Of a stretch of DNA of 48,955 nt, positions 48,584 to 48,955 are shown piece by piece (the first letter of the stretch is position 1; each line of letters opens with the position of its first letter). The DNA is from an uncultured Clostridia bacterium (GTDB lineage Bacteria; Bacillota; Clostridia; Oscillospirales; Acutalibacteraceae), in the NCBI GenBank assembly GCA_944384855.1, contig CALWUY010000028.1:1-48955 (forward strand), written 5' to 3'. A program made the translations under genes and the position numbers. Under the pieces are notes generated by a model. It searched no databases. It had not been told where the DNA came from and was given only the letters and a program-made list of their open reading frames with translations.

Positions 48584-48763
48584 TTGAAAGAACAGAAATA
48601 TCATTTATACCTTTCTAATGACGAATACAGCAGAGTGATACAATCACTTATCCGTTTGAAGAACAGCCTGATAGCACAAGGCAGATACACCGATGGTGCC
48701 CGCGATGTTCTCTGTATGGTAATTTCAGCCAAGAAAAGAAAGCTCAAAATCAAATATATCTGA
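48584..48763 (+). CDS. Small conserved protein of a type associated with conjugative elements
   Basis: 59 residues from TTG 48584, with AGGAGG eight bases upstream; a GTG at 48575 sits inside that site and is rejected. The pattern KYHLYLSNDEYSRVIQSL, then LKNSLIAQGRYTD, then a basic C-terminus (SAKKRKLKIKYI) resembles short uncharacterised proteins that I associate with integrative conjugative elements of Firmicutes. That association is memory-based and not verified. A terminator follows. Function is unknown. Confidence 0.7.
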   Translation: MKEQKYHLYLSNDEYSRVIQSLIRLKNSLIAQGRYTDGARDVLCMVISAKKRKLKIKYI

Positions 48764-48770
48764 ACATGAA

Positions 48771-48800
48771 AAGAGACCGCCTACATTGTAAGCGGTCTTT
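48771..48800 (+). terminator. Terminator after the small protein
   Basis: AGACCGC (48772-48778 region) and GCGGTCT with an 11-base loop, followed by TTTGATT. Confidence 0.8.
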
Positions 48801-48835
48801 GATTATTGTAAGTTTATCCGACAAACTGGAATTGT

Positions 48836-48955
48836 CTAAAATAGTAAAGCCGTACCGCTTACTATTTTTTCTTTTACTGCTGAAACAGTATCTTTGATTG
48901 AATGCGTAGTTGTATCTATAACATTTAATTCATAGATTCCTAAATTGGAAAATTG
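48836..48955 (-). CDS. C-terminal end of an unidentified protein (runs off the window)
   Basis: The last 39 residues of a minus-strand frame that is open to the window end and stops with TAG at 48836-48838. The visible part reads YELNVIDTTTHSIKDTVSAV near its middle and ends IVSGTALLF. The IDTTT followed by an amphipathic helix recalls the end of small P-loop kinase-like proteins, but too little is present to say. It converges with the small protein gene. Confidence 0.55.
   Translation of the reverse strand, partial: QFSNLGIYELNVIDTTTHSIKDTVSAVKEKIVSGTALLF

Overview
The window looks like chromosomal DNA of a low-to-mid-GC Gram-positive of class Clostridia, probably a gut anaerobe. The support is T-box leaders ahead of two aminoacyl-tRNA synthetase genes, a ZTP riboswitch, strong AGGAGG-type ribosome binding sites, TTG and GTG starts, a division and wall (dcw) cluster headed by mraZ, a MurE with the DNPR signature of meso-diaminopimelate ligases, and a single-chain PurL of clostridial type. 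I cannot name the species from sequence alone.

Layout. 1-790: the 5' part of trpS on the minus strand, with its tryptophan T-box leader and promoter. 941-2747: a Pit-type phosphate transporter and its PhoU-like partner, behind a promoter carrying PhoP-box-like repeats. 2852-5113: a lone intracellular alpha-L-rhamnosidase. 5304-7242: groES-groEL, with a CtsR-like repeat and no visible CIRCE element. 7390-7659: a small winged-helix-like protein. 7769-21485: a plus-strand purine and one-carbon operon under a ZTP riboswitch, in the order purE, purF-like, purM, purN, purO, AICAR transformylase, glyA, purD, purL, fhs. 21581-27267 (minus): rpsT, then the HAD hydrolase, polysaccharide epimerase/dehydratase, asnA and asnS, the last two behind an asparagine T-box. 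27272-35336 (minus): a probable run murI, ywiB-like, argS, pncB, lipoprotein, lon, engB. 35363-47791 (minus): the dcw cluster mraZ, rsmH, ftsL-like, PASTA-PBP, murE, mraY, ftsW, murG, murA, ftsQ and ftsZ, with ftsZ also having its own promoter. 47879-48955: a tRNA-Arg locus with a truncated copy beside an intact one, a field of short TTGCTAAT repeats, a small protein of a type I associate with conjugative elements, and the tail of an unidentified gene. This last part looks like the edge of an integrated element.

How the genes work together. The purine operon pairs the PurN and AICAR-transformylase steps, which consume 10-formyl-THF, with Fhs and GlyA, which feed the folate pool. The ZTP riboswitch senses ZMP/ZTP, which builds up when 10-formyl-THF is short, so the control fits the gene content. 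Two points in this operon stand out. The PurF homologue has lost the N-terminal nucleophilic cysteine and the other recognisable glutamine-site motifs, yet keeps the PRPP loop and four cysteines at the Fe-S ligand positions. The usual bifunctional PurH is replaced by a PurO-type IMP cyclohydrolase plus a stand-alone transformylase. The asparagine locus also uses the ammonia-dependent AsnA.

The most unusual leads are the glutaminase-less PurF, the tRNA-Arg half-gene with adjacent repeats at the right end, the FtsZ with a rearranged C-terminus, and the dcw cluster without murF, murD, murC or ftsA. Only the sequence was available, so family names rest on recognised motifs and not on database searches.
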